Shown here in pieces: positions 35,220 to 45,856 of a stretch of DNA of 64,000 nucleotides. Origin of the DNA: Thozetella sp. PMI_491 (taxonomy: Eukaryota > Ascomycota > Sordariomycetes > Chaetosphaeriales > Chaetosphaeriaceae); NCBI GenBank assembly GCA_021432635.1, contig MU270040.1:618811-682810 (forward strand), written 5' to 3'. The notes beneath the pieces were generated by a model. That model ran no database searches. It was not told the origin of the DNA and was given only the letters and a program-made list of their open reading frames with translations. The position numbers were made by a program, and so were the translations under genes. The number at the start of each line of letters is the position of its first letter. Within the stretch, counting starts at the first letter, position 1.

Positions 35220-36755
35220 CTAGCTCGAGACCCCCATCCTTGCGCCGTCGTCCTCCACCGCTGCCGTCGTGTGCAAGCCTCCCCGGAAGCGCTTCGCCAT
35301 CCGCTGCTTGCTGACCCGGAAGGCCTCGGGGAACCAAGCTCTGAGGTCCTCCCCATCCCGCCCTTCCATCATCTCCACGAGCGCTCGCGCGCACATCCAG
35401 CATAGCACCATGCCGTGGCCCTGGAAGCTCGCGCTCACCCACAGTCCTTCTGCGCCCGGAACTTCTCCAACAAGCGGGAACCCGTCCGGGCTATACCCCA
35501 TGATCCCCGTCCACTCCCTCCGAATCCGGCCCTCGGCGTCGTCCGCGCCCCAGTGGGGACCGAAGTAACGCGGCGTCGTCTCGCGTAGGTATTCGCTGAT
35601 CGGCTGGCTCACGCTTGTATCATCGGTGGTGCCGTATTCGAGTAGCCCGTCCTCCGGGCTGCGTACCAGCCCGCCGCCGATGACGATGTCTCCCGCAAAC
35701 CGCGAGCCGGCCGGCCTCGGTATCATGTACTCGTATCCCTTCTCGTAGATGAAGCTATATGTGGTCAGGAGAGCTCCAGCGGCAGGCATGGCCTGCCCTG
35801 GGCGGTGGGCCGTGATCTGGCCGCGGAGGGGCACGATGACGCCTTGAAACTCGGGTACAAGACGGGCTGTGTAGCCATTCGTCGCCAACACGACCCGCTG
35901 GGCCACGATGCTGCCCCGCGGCGTCTCCACGGTCCACGTCCCGTTGCTCTCGTCTTTGCTGAGACCCAGTGCCGGCGTGTTGGTCTGGAGGTTCAGGCCC
36001 TGGGCCAGGCCCAGCTTCAACACGCCGATCCCAAGCTTGTACGCAGAAAGACTACCGGCAAAGTACACCACGCCGCCGTGGACCGTCTCCTTCTCGCCCT
36101 GGAAGTCGTTGTCGTGGCAGTAGAACTTCTCACGCACCTGCTCGGCGCTGTAAAACGTGTATTCTGCTGCTTCATCTCCGGGCGGGAGCGCGCCTCGCAT
36201 CGCGGCGACTGCCGCGTGCGCTTGGGTCCATTGCGGCTCGTCATAAATGACATCGATGGTGTCGCATGGGTTCAAGTCACAGTCGATCTCGAACTCCTTC
36301 GCGAAGGCATGCACGGCCTTGATGTTGGCGAGCTCAAGCTGCGCGATCTTGACAGCGGCTTCCGTCCCCAGCTCCGCCGCAATGTCCAGAAACGATCTGT
36401 ACGAGGCGGCTTTCGTGTGGCCTCCTAGATAGACGTCAGTGAGTCTCGTCGACAGTACACGCATCCCACCAGGGGGCGTTATGCCCCAGTCCAGCCCCAT
36501 ACCGTTTCGCCCAGTCGCGCCGGAGCAGGCCTGTCGGGCCTCAAGCATGACAATACTCCGTGATGCATCGCTCTGGAGCAAGCCCCATGCTGCCGCGGCT
36601 CCCGAGATTCCGCTGCCAACTATGACTACATCGGCCGTAGACGGAAGCGCCTCCGTCGTCCGCAGGTCGGCGATAGCATCTGGCGGGTCTTGCCAGTAGC
36701 TCTGGGTGGGGCTCTCCCGAGGAAGAGAGACGGGTATTCTGGCGCGCTCATCCAT
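35220..36755 (-). CDS. FAD-dependent oxidoreductase (DAO family)
   Basis: The single exon from ATG 36755 encodes 511 aa. The frame is open further upstream, but MDERARIPVSLPRESPTQSY starts the conserved family block, so this Met is preferred over one at 36923. The FAD-binding glycine motif VVIVGSGISGAAAAWGLL lies at residues 43-60. QACSGATGRNGMG follows, and near the C-terminus MGYSPDGFPLVGEVP and ASFQGHGM close the FAD site as in D-amino-acid-oxidase-type enzymes. Such proteins oxidise amines or amino acids, typically producing H2O2. No signal peptide or C-terminal peroxisomal tripeptide of standard type is seen (ends MGVSS). The substrate is unknown. Confidence 0.88.
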   Translation of the reverse strand: MDERARIPVSLPRESPTQSYWQDPPDAIADLRTTEALPSTADVVIVGSGISGAAAAWGLLQSDASRSIVMLEARQACSGATGRNGMGLDWGITPPGGMRVLSTRLTDVYLGGHTKAASYRSFLDIAAELGTEAAVKIAQLELANIKAVHAFAKEFEIDCDLNPCDTIDVIYDEPQWTQAHAAVAAMRGALPPGDEAAEYTFYSAEQVREKFYCHDNDFQGEKETVHGGVVYFAGSLSAYKLGIGVLKLGLAQGLNLQTNTPALGLSKDESNGTWTVETPRGSIVAQRVVLATNGYTARLVPEFQGVIVPLRGQITAHRPGQAMPAAGALLTTYSFIYEKGYEYMIPRPAGSRFAGDIVIGGGLVRSPEDGLLEYGTTDDTSVSQPISEYLRETTPRYFGPHWGADDAEGRIRREWTGIMGYSPDGFPLVGEVPGAEGLWVSASFQGHGMVLCWMCARALVEMMEGRDGEDLRAWFPEAFRVSKQRMAKRFRGGLHTTAAVEDDGARMGVSS

Positions 36756-37403
36756 GGGCGCGTCCGAGGTTGATGGACATCTGGGCTGGGCCAATGTTTC
36801 GTCGCTGTCGCGGGGACATGCGATACCACCTGAGAAGATATCTCCACACGCCACAGATAACCGGAGCACAGCGGGGCCCTGCAGCTCGTGTTGGTCGGCG
36901 ATACAGAGCCACGGCTCAAGCATCAAAACACTCCGCAGTAGCTTCCGCTGCACACTGTTAGCCAAGCGGGTTTTTGTCTAGGCTTCCGGCTATACCTGCC
37001 TAATCCGGCCAGCGTCACTCTAGCTACAGGAGCGATAAATGCCTACGCAAACACTCATGAAGCTATTGTCATCCTTTGCAACTGAGGCCATCAGTTCACT
37101 ATTAACGGAGACAGACACTTTTTAGTAGTCAAAAGGTAGTTCTGCCTTCTAAACACGGACTAGAACAGGCTCAGCATCCTTCGACCAGGCAAACGGCCAC
37201 TCTAGCAAGGCCAGTAACGGTCGAGAAGACGGCAACGTGGACAAGGACAGAGCTGAAACGGCGATTATTGCGTGTTTGAAGCGTTCAAATAATCGTGATT
37301 AGGGTCTAGTATCAGATATATATTGAGCTAGGGGTATCATATTTACGTTTGCTTTCTCCTCTTTTGGGGGTATATCTCCACGGCATTGCTCCCGTTCAGT
37401 AGC
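36756..37403. other. Intergenic region
   Basis: This is the upstream region of the FAD oxidoreductase. A/T content rises at 37,060-37,330; no coding frame is supported. Confidence 0.45.
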
Positions 37404-39693
37404 TCAGTAGCATGGCGCTCCCTTCCTTAGGGGCATGATCTCTTGCTCCAGGCCAAATCCTGCCCTCCTCAAGGGAACAGGCATTCCATTGGGCCCCACA
37501 CCCATCGTCTTGGGCTCTTCGTTCATCAGCAACCCGAAGCGCAGCTTCGTGCGGGAGAGGTCCCAGCTCATGGGGTCGGCGCCCAGAGACTGGCCTTGCG
37601 TCAGATTATCCAGGGTCCGGTTCCGAGTCGTCCTCATGATGGCCGAGAAGGACGTATTGTGGCCCACTCCGTTGCTCCGGTAGGAGAACATGCCGGCGAG
37701 CACACCGATGAGCGCGGCAAGGAGGGTAACGGCGTAGGTGATGATGAGGACGAGTTTGTTATAGGCGTATACATTCATCGTCGTCGAGGTAAGCACTGTA
37801 GTGATATTCCCCGTAGAGGCCCTAGAGAAGCAGCGTTAGAAGGGAAGAGGCGTGAGTCCAAGGTCGAATAGCGCGGCTTCACATACAAGACTTTCTCCGC
37901 GCTGAACATGCTGAGCGTGAGGTTCCGGGATAGCTCTTCGATCAACTCGCCAGGTGTCTTCCCCCTTGCGAGAGCCTTAATGTCCTCCGTCATTAAACTG
38001 GGCGCGAGTCCATGTTCATTGGCATCCCAACCGCTGGTGGTCGCCTTGAGCGAGCCAAATATAGCCGTCTGGGATACTCGGGACTTGTAGGACAAAATCC
38101 CGCTCAAATAGCCAGAGACAGCTCCCTCTAGCAGGTTGGCCACGGCATTTCCGAGGACGAAGTAGTTGCCGTACAGATCCTCGTCCGTCCAGGTGAATTT
38201 GTATCCTGGGTCGATGCGCTGCAAGTCTTCCGACGCGGAGTAGGCGAAGTTGGCCTCGTAGACGGTGTCGGTCAAGACGCAGTCGTAGGTCTCGTTCTGA
38301 GCCCACACCCAGAGCCTCCCGTAATTGAGGTTGGTGTCGAGGGACCGAACGAAGGTCGAGTTCACCCGGTCCTGGTTCAGCATGGGCTGCGGGATGGTGA
38401 TGCCCTCGCACTGCTGGGACGATCGTGAGGCGTCGTCCTCGGATTTGAACCCGGTGATGCAGCTGACCGTATATCCTAGGAAGACTTCCGATATCTTGGA
38501 GAGATTTGTGTTTTGCACCATGGCACCGAGGATCGTGGAGGTCGGGGTAAACGCCAGCCACGAAAAGTCGGTATCAGTCCGGCTCTTCATGGGCGACAGA
38601 GTCGACTTGAAGTTGGTAGCGTTGAGCACCTGGTAGATGGCGTCTTCGACAATTGTAGACGGCTTCTCGCACTTGAATGATGGGCCGTGGAAAGTCATAT
38701 TGTAGCTCGAGTTGCGCAGCGGTGCCATCGGGAGAATCTGGAGGGCTGAGGACGTCGACGTGATGAGTCGGGTCATATAGGGAGTGAGGCCATTGTCTGA
38801 GGTTCGCACGTCGCTCATCAAGTCGCTCACCGTGTAGTTATACAGCGGATCGAAGTTCGTGAAGTTGACAGTAGGCACCTGGAGATCCTGGACCACATTG
38901 GTGGTGGCCGGCACAACGGTCAAGGTCGCGGGTGTGACCAGGGCGGAGAAGGGAATCAGCCTGCCGGCCTAGGTTAGCATATATCGACAGCGCGAAGATG
39001 AGGAGGCTGTGCGCAGACTACACACACACGCCAAACGAGACGAGCGCCGCGATCTGCTTACCATATCAGCATGGCCAGGACGACGCCGAACTTGGCCTTC
39101 GCCAGGTATTCCCTGCTGAAGAAGCTCAGAAAGTTGTGGCCAGCCGCGAACAGGGCATCCAGGCCTTCGACGGAGATGGCCGTCCGCCGGACCAGGACCC
39201 AGGTGTATTCTTGATAGGCCGTGGCCACCGCGCCCGCATAGAGGGCTTTGACGAGGAACCCAAATGCCGAGCCGAACCGGATTTTCCACTCCTGGCTGTC
39301 GCGGAGCCCCTCAATATTCCACTGCGACGCCACCGATTCGACCGGCGTGCCGTCCAGCGAGTCGTAGTAGAGGTGGTGTCCGACAGCCAGCGCCGTCGCC
39401 GAGAGGAAGAGGCCGAGCATCAGGGTCGGCGACCGCCACCCGACAACCCAGTTAGCTACTGGTTGGCTGAACTGTGGCGGCCGCGCTGGCTCTGACGTCT
39501 TCTGCACCCATACTCCTCCATTGTATGCGGTTCCATATGGCGGCGCCTGGTACGGCCCCTCGTAAGGCTCTCTGTAGGGGCTGTCGGTGTGGTGGGGAGC
39601 TTCGGAGGGGTAGTGGTGGTCCGCTAGGTGGACGCCCACTTCCTCATATCTCGCGGGCTTGGAGAAGGGATAAAACCCCGGCGCATTCGACAT
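37404..39693 (-). CDS. Multipass membrane protein with large glycosylated outer domain
   Basis: Three exons: 39693-39062, 38960-37887 and 37821-37404; introns 39061-38961 and 37886-37822 (GTAAGC/GTATGT donors). The 707-aa product has a cytosolic Tyr/Pro/His-rich N-terminus. Three hydrophobic helices follow (PTLMLGLFLSATALAVGHH; FGFLVKALYAGAVATAYQEY; FGVVLAMLIWLIPFSALVTP), the third completed across intron 1. An outer domain of about 370 residues has many N-glycosylation sequons (NFTN, NSSYN, NTNLS, NVTF-like). A fourth helix (LVLIITYAVTLLAALIGVLA) precedes a short cytosolic tail. This layout belongs to a large Sordariomycete family, often labelled formylmethionine-deformylase-like without evidence. 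I see no deformylase motif. Function unknown. Confidence 0.78.
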
Positions 39694-41434
39694 GGCGAAC
39701 TACCATCGACACGGCGGGTATGAAGAAGGAAAACCCAGATCGCGCGCAGCGATGATCGGTTTTTTTGGGAGAGGTTTTTTTTTTTTTTTTACGTCCACCA
39801 TCCCGTCTTCCAGGGCCCGCTGACTAGTCGTTTCACGGGGAAGCTGAACAGCTTAGCAAGGATGGCACCAGGTCGCACCGGGGCCCCCGGCTGAAGGCGA
39901 CTGCCTACTCTGGTGCGCAACTGCGGGCCTATCGGCGCCTTTACAGCGCCGGCAATCACTGGTGCCAAGGTGACGGAACAGGGTCTAGATGTCTATTTAC
40001 GGGATCGGGCGGGGATCATTCGCTCCACAACACAGATCTAGTGTCGCTCAGCCTCGTTGAGTCCCCTCCTTAACATTTTATTTCGTTGCATCAGATCCCA
40101 CTTAATAGCACATTCTAACCACAGTCCCCTATTCCCCTGCGACTTCCCTGCGATCTAGCTCCTGGGAATTCTCGAGCTCGGTGTAAGTAAGCTCCTTGAC
40201 TAGTAGTAACTGACATGACCGAGATAGCTTACCATATCGCTCAAACAATTTAGAGCTGTTCTTCTCCGTAATAGAGGGGATGCTCACAATAGGTATGAGA
40301 CGAGTTGTTCTGCTCCCGCGTAATTCTCTGCAGCGACGGTAATTGCCTTTGTACTCAAGGTAGAGGCCAGAGACAAGAATCCATCTTGGCATTAAGTCTT
40401 TATGCCGATGCTTGTCGCCTCTCAATCGTGTTGACTCTCTGCATCTGAGACAACTCCCCAGGATTCGATATATCCTCTGAGAATCTGGTCATAAAGAAGC
40501 CTATCAGGGGCGTATGCGTTTCCCGTGATCATTGCTATACAGCCGTTTGCTTGGTCCGCCACTTTGCTGTTTTTCGGATTTTCTGTCGTCTAAGACGGTG
40601 CGATGGGCTAGAGGAGACTTTAGAGAAGCCGATGGTTTGACGAGATGTCTACCTCTACCGTCTTGACCTGCAGCTTGACCGCAAGTCTCTAGTTCCTCTA
40701 GGCGAAACTTTTCGAAAGCGGTCCAATAACTATCTGGACGCAAGTTGTGAGAGGGCCGCTATGAGTTCGGCAGAAGGCGCACATATCAATTTCCTTGCCT
40801 CGTTGCTAGACTGCTGCTCCTAACTTGGTCAAGACTGAATCGATTGACACGCCTTGGCAAATTATAATCGTCTGGGCGAAACTTCTGGGCGAAACTTCAT
40901 GTCTCGCCGATAAAGAATTCACGGACTAGCTGTTTAACCTCGGTGCTATTACAGGTTTCTAGGATTCTCAAAATCTAGGCATTATGTTGCGTAGGATTGG
41001 TTAGCAAGTTGTTCCATTGAGGGTGTCCCATAGTGGACGATCGTGGATAAAGAGGCCCGAAGAGAGTCCGGTGTTTCGAAACTGAGAAAAGCCAGGGTGC
41101 TAATACTACACGTCAGCGCTGTTGAGGATTTTCACAGACCCAAGATAGCAAGAGAGAGTTAGAGCTGTCGACTAATCGTGCAAATGAAGGCAGTTGATAC
41201 ATAGCCAGCACCTTCTATTTAACGGCCAAGTTTCTTCAATGACGACGGCGGTGTCGCACTACCGGGGCAAGCCCTGGGCAATAGTCCAGACTCTGGAAGC
41301 TATACTTAAATGTGCCGATTGCATGCGATAATAGCCGACAGACTGTCGCATTGCCTATCCACATTCATTCTATTTATAGATAATTGGCTTGTTTTCGGTA
41401 TAGAACCGAGATGATTCGCATGGGGTGTCAAGTT
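39694..41434. other. Transition to the repeat island
   Basis: This is the upstream region of the membrane-protein gene, with T16 at 39775-39790, followed by A/T-richer sequence. It includes the degenerate reading frame listed separately (40129-40764). Otherwise nothing is recognised. Confidence 0.45.
40129..40764 (-). pseudogene. Degenerate reading frame, unknown protein
   Basis: One minus-strand frame carries coding-like sequence over more than 200 codons, interrupted by TGA, TAG and TGA near 40,480-40,506. Recognisable stretches are SYWTAFEKFRLEELETCG and SITEKNSSKLFERYGKLSRS. The same frame seems to continue upstream toward about 41,000 with further stops (RPDDYNLPRRVNRFSLDQV). TGA in place of CGA fits RIP. 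I do not recognise the protein; position and damage suggest a transposon relic. Confidence 0.35.
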
Positions 41435-41583
41435 GGCGAGGTGGCCGAGTGGTTAAGGCGATGCCCTGCTACAGGAAGAGTAGTGAGAGAGGCATTGGGT
41501 TCGCCCGCGCGTGTTCGAAGTATGTCATTATGAAAACTCAAGTCCTCACAAATGTTGACCCATGAATAGTCACGTCCTCGTCG
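41435..41583 (+). tRNA. tRNA-Ser(GCU) gene with intron, broken in the T-loop
   Basis: The acceptor GGCGAGG (41435-41441) pairs with CCTCGTC (41576-41582). A serine-type D-arm follows (GGCCGAGTGGTTAAGGC). The anticodon stem is ATGCC/GGCAT, and the loop reads CT-GCT-A, then an 18-nt canonical-position intron (41472-41489), then A. GTAG in the intron pairs with CTAC at the anticodon, as pre-tRNA-Ser introns do. A long variable arm (GGGTTCGCCC) follows. The T-arm is split: GCGTG-TTCGAA, then 50 foreign bases (41520-41569, GTATGT...GAATAG), then T-CACGT. Removing the 50 bases restores a regular T-arm. Seven T (41602-41608) would end Pol III transcription. As it stands this is a pseudogene, or a gene with an unprecedented second insertion. 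Confidence 0.7.
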
Positions 41584-42844
41584 AAGAGAGGCTGCTCAAT
41601 CTTTTTTTACGTCCTTTTTTGTACCTCCCGAGCTCCCTCCGCTTTCCAAGGTAATAATAACAGAAGATTACGCTTGTCATTGCCCATTGATTAAAATGAA
41701 TCACCGTAGTAACTAGCTGTTAACGTTGAATACTATAGAAACTCGTCACCGTGCAAACAAACATCGTACGTTAACGAGATATATAGCTAGGGCACCATCT
41801 ATATTTGATATTTGGTCTTTTGTGCCATATCATCACGTGATACATGGCCTGTGCTCTATGTTAACCGCCCCAGCGGCGAAAATCAAATATGCGCCGCATT
41901 GATGCTAGTCGGTATCTATCCCTGAAACTAATATCTGCTCTCTTGCTCTATTTTTTTTTTTGGCTCTTTTGCAACTTTTTGACGGCCAGAGTTCATGTAA
42001 CATGTTTTTAAAAGCAGATTTTGCGAACTCAATACCTATTTAGTAGAATAATGTTACTACTAGAAGATCTCATCCAAAGAAGATATTCACCCCTACGCTC
42101 CACCATTCCCTAGCATGCCGCCGTGTATATCCCTGATGACCTTATTCTCACCCGGTCTCGTCCACCGGCGCTCTGTTTTCAGCTCACCTTTGACGTCACG
42201 AGCGAGTTTTTCTTCTTGCCTGGCATACCTACGACCCCCTCCGCTGTGCAAGTCATAATCACACCCTAGGGTAGTCTTAGCCCCTTCCCTCCCAAAGCCC
42301 CTTCCATTTCTTCCAAGCTGTAGGTTGAGTACGGAGAGGTCCAGATCAAGGCCACCCAGGGGGCAAGCGGTGCACTCGGGGTCAGTAGTACCGGGCGGAT
42401 GTGTGCGGTTAGTGAATAGGTTGGCGCCGAGACGGTCAAGATGAAGTGTCTACAAAAGCCGTACACTCTCTGCTGAAGCATGCACCCCAGCCTGGTTAAT
42501 ACCAACCCTTGTATATCCCGAAGGCGAGATATAATGGGAAGAAAACCTATTAGGAGGGAAAAGGATGCTGTTGTTTAAAGACAAAGTTATCGGGAAATTG
42601 CGGCGGAAGAAGAGTCTCCTTCGTAGTATCGCACTACACTCTCTAATAGCGTCAAACCGAAACCGAGTTTTCTAGGGAAAAAAGTGTTGGGTATAAAGAG
42701 AGGAAACTGTCTATACGCATGTTAACAGGGTCGAGGTAGCTCTTGAAGGAGAATCTCGCTGTCTTCTGTAGGTCTTCTAAAGTCTTAGAAAGGCTTATAT
42801 TTGCTCGTTTAGAGGAGGCGAGTAGTTGGTAAGGATGTACGGTG
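41584..42844. other. A/T-rich spacer
   Basis: Apart from the oligo-T just after the tRNA, no gene is supported. The first ~100 bases are shared, in a RIP-mutated version, with sequence downstream of 44,000, so they belong to the duplicated tRNA segment. Confidence 0.4.
41602..41608 (+). terminator. Pol III-type oligo-T terminator
   Basis: Seven consecutive T lie 18 bases after the tRNA-Ser 3' end, the usual place for RNA polymerase III termination. Confidence 0.5.
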
Positions 42845-43273
42845 TTAGAGGCGTGTGCTACCTATAAGAAGGCTCCGACGGCCAGAAATGACATCTTGGT
42901 GATAAAATCGATTGCCGGAAGGATCGCCGTCGAACTCATCAACTCTAATCTTCCTAGCCATTTTCCCAGCTAAGCTGAGCTCGGGATTTATGCGAAATCT
43001 TCCATGCAAGTCACTCTTAAAGTCATACTGAAGGCTGTTTTCGAAGCCAGTGTTAGATGCGTTACCGAGGCTTCTATTGAAGCTGGTCCCGTAGTTGCGT
43101 AGGAAATTGACTCCTGAGCCAGGGTTGAAGCCACTTCCGAAGTCGTGGGCAAAGCCGTTTCCGACCCCATTGAAGCTACTTCCAAGGGCCCAGTTGAAGC
43201 CATGTCCGAAGTCACCTCCGAATCATTCGTCGAAACCACCGCGAAACCCATGGCTATTAAAGTTGTTCAACAT
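42845..43273 (-). pseudogene. Gly/Phe/Asn-rich reading frame with one internal stop
   Basis: The frame starts MLNNFNSHGFRGGFDE at 43273, meets TGA at 43225-43223 (GAA-TGA-TTC, fitting CGA to TGA) and then stays open to TAA at 42847-42845, 142 codons in all. After the stop it is a repeat-like run of FG/GFN/SFN units (FGGDFGHGFN, GSSFNGVGNGF, DFGSGFNPGSG) with period near 8-10 residues, then a different C-terminal part (KIRVDEFDGDPSGNRFYHQD). No family is recognised. A single RIP-type stop suggests a recently broken gene or domesticated fragment. Confidence 0.4.
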
Positions 43274-43879
43274 TGTACACTGAACTTTAAGCTCGGCCTA
43301 TGAATTGACACGGCGGGGAGCGGCGCGGGTTGCATTGGAAGTAGTGTCAAAGTTAATTTATTCAGGAAAGGCAGGGAATATAGGGTCATTGGGCTAAATA
43401 GGCGGTCTGAAGACGACTTGCCTCTTACATCACTTGCACAACTAGAGATGCACAGCGCGTCTGTCCGCCTACTGCGACTCGTCCAAGCCCCTCTCACGCC
43501 CAGAGCACACACCTGACCAAGGCTAGTTTTCACAGCATAGGCGCCGCATAGCCAGCGCGAATAACGCCCAGACTAGAATACTTGTCAAGTCGAGGAGCTA
43601 GCGGGCTATAGAGCTGTCGTCTTGGTCGCGTGCGAGGGTTGATGACTGGATTATCCTTATCACTAAAATAGTGGCGCTACAAAGGCGTGTGTAAACGGAA
43701 CACCACTGCTACTCAGGGCCACCGCCTACTTGAAAATAGCTAAGCAAGTAAATTAAATACCTTGAAATCATCCAGCGAGAAAATAATTTACATATATAAT
43801 AGGGACCCTTGAAAATCGACAAGCACTGGATTCGGCCATGCCTAATGCTCGTAGTTTGGAAATCTGCCGAAAGATTTAT
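43274..43879. other. Spacer within the repeat island
   Basis: No coding frame or repeat could be recognised. Confidence 0.35.
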
Positions 43880-43944
43880 CGACGAGGACGTGATTCGAAC
43901 ACGCGCGGGCGAACCCAGTGCCTTTCTTACCATTTTTCCTATAG
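43880..43944 (-). pseudogene. 3' half of tRNA-Ser(GCU), uninterrupted T-arm
   Basis: On minus, starting inside the anticodon loop (CTATAGG), the sequence runs through a diverged intron, GGCAC, the same variable arm GGGTTCGCCC, and an intact GCGTG-TTCGAAT-CACGT T-arm. It ends with acceptor CCTCGTC plus G. No 5' half precedes it; instead it abuts, head to head, another copy starting at the same base. Confidence 0.65.
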
Positions 43945-44146
43945 CTATAGGAAAAGTAGTGAGAGAGGTATTAGGTTTGCCTATATATATTTGAAGTATA
44001 TTATTTTACAAATACAACTCCTTATAAATAGTTATACTCTTGTTAAATAAAAAGTTACTTAATCTTTTTTAAAATCTTTTTTTAGTACCTTTTAAGCTTC
44101 CTTGCTTTTTAAGTTAATAATTATAAGAGATTATCCTTAATATTAT
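43945..44146 (+). pseudogene. RIP-mutated copy of the broken tRNA-Ser segment
   Basis: The segment starts CTATAGGAAAAGTAGTGAGAG and follows the 41,470-41,675 sequence base for base with many C-to-T and some G-to-A changes. It includes the 50-bp T-loop insert and the downstream oligo-T and TTTCCAAGGTAATAATAA-like stretch (here TTTTTAAGTTAATAATTA). It ends where the LTR at 44147 begins. Confidence 0.6.
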
Positions 44147-44438
44147 TGTCATGGCCGCTAGCCCTGACCATAGATCAGACCACCTGTTGCGAGCTTTACG
44201 AGCAGATGGCCGCAGCTGCCCAGCCATTGATCTCTGTATGGCCACGTACACCAAGATCGTGGACAGCAGAGGAGCTGTGGGCGCCCAGAGGCCCTAGCTC
44301 CCTGGATATACCCCTGATCAGAGCTGGGGAGCAGCTTCGCTGTCTCCTCTTCCCTGATCTCCATCTTAGAGTCTTTTAGTCTATTTCTAGAGTATGGTCA
44401 ACCAGTCCCGTACTGCGCCAGTGATCCTCGCCGTGACA
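44147..44438 (+). repeat. LTR (292 bp), TGTCA...TGACA family
   Basis: It begins TGTCATGGCCGC and ends CTCGCCGTGACA, with perfect 5-bp inverted ends as in LTR retrotransposons. A second copy lies inverted at 50362-50669. It is GC-normal, so little RIP is visible. No internal retroelement sequence follows, so this is a solo LTR or fragment; the flanking 5-mers (ATTAT/CCAAC) do not match, which suggests a rearranged right or left side. Confidence 0.7.
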
Positions 44439-45856
44439 CCAACCTTATTTAGCCAGTGTGGCGACTCAAAGGTGGCTGGTTCTCTGTGTATAAGCTCTAT
44501 CAACCTATTAGCTGTGTGTTTTACTTGATTGATTGATTGTGTTTAAGATGTTAGGTATGGCATCTGTTATGCTATCTTTATTGATAGCGGGAGATGATTA
44601 TGTGAGCTCGTGCGCTGGTCTGGTATGTGAAAACACATACACACACAACCACACCTGCCACTAACTTCAGGTGGCGACCCCAAAGATTCAGTATGCCAGC
44701 GAATCACGATTCCTGCAGAGGGCTTCGTAGGCGGCACTGCCTAGGGCTGATCAGAGGCAACGCTCTTCTAACAAGCTACTCCTGGCGTTCTTCGTGGACT
44801 GGATAAATGGCGCTCCCCCCGTGATAACAACGATAGGTCTAATAAGCGCGTGTTCTTCACAAAACCAACTTGTCTTGGGCTCTGGTCAAGGCACTATAAT
44901 CTCAGGGAGAGTAAAATTAAAGAGCGAATGTCGTTGGTATTAAATACAACTGTTGTTTTACTTGTTCTTTGTGCTTAGTGATCTGTGTCTGATGGTCCTT
45001 TTTCTGAACCTTGAGAGCCCCTGCACATAGATACATGATTCCTGACTACTAAGCTGGGCCCTGATCAGATCTCCATAGCCAACACTTAGCCCCAGATCAA
45101 TATATGCTTCTTGGCTTGTGCTGGCTCAGCCTGAAAACTGTGGGCAAAGTATATATTTAAACCTTATACAAATATATTAGGTTTATTTTGTATTATATTC
45201 AGAAGGTGGGATCGCGCGAAATTGCTCCACACGCTTCCACTGCAAGCGTCAATCCTGTTTATCAAGGCTCTTTTTAAGACTTCATACCACGGGCGCTTTG
45301 ACGGAGCGGTTAACATGACGTCCTGAAGCCTACATGACAACCTGCCGAGCCTCTAGCGAACCTATATACTGTACCAGTATTACAATATCATTTGCATTTT
45401 GAACCTAAAATGTTAAGACTATAGGTACCGACAACAATACAAGACTTCCAACTTATAAGGCTGTCTAGATACAGAATTTAACTCGAATAGACGTGTGGAG
45501 GTTCTCCAGGGGAGAGTATGCTAACAGAAAAATCTCGCTAGTGACGCATCAAGTGCACCTTATAGACCCAGACGTTCGTCCAAGCCGCAATACTATACAT
45601 CCAGTAACGTAAACCTTTGAAGATGCCACACTCGACGCATATGAGTCCTCCATACGACTGATCGTACTGTCCGATTCGTTGGAGGGGTGTAGCTGCTGAA
45701 TCTCGAAAGTGGCTCCACATCTTCAGTGAAAAGGTACTTTGAGGTTGCTCGTGATGGTCGACCCCATCGCTCCTGCCCGTTCCTGCCTCTCTTCACACAA
45801 CAGATGTGTGCATTCCTAATTAGACACACAAACTAGGCAGAAGAAAATTTAGAAAT
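44439..45856. other. Spacer within the repeat island
   Basis: No gene is supported. An A-box-like TGACGGAGCGGTTAAC near 45,300 resembles a tRNA 5' half, but no matching 3' half was found. Confidence 0.35.

Noticed and set aside
36756-36965. 70-codon N-terminal extension of the FAD oxidoreductase
   Set aside because: It begins without ATG at its far end and is unlike the family; the conserved block starts at Met 36755.
45280-45345. tRNA-like A-box segment (TGACGGAGCGGTTAAC)
   Set aside because: No acceptor partner, T-arm or terminator was found within a tRNA-length distance.
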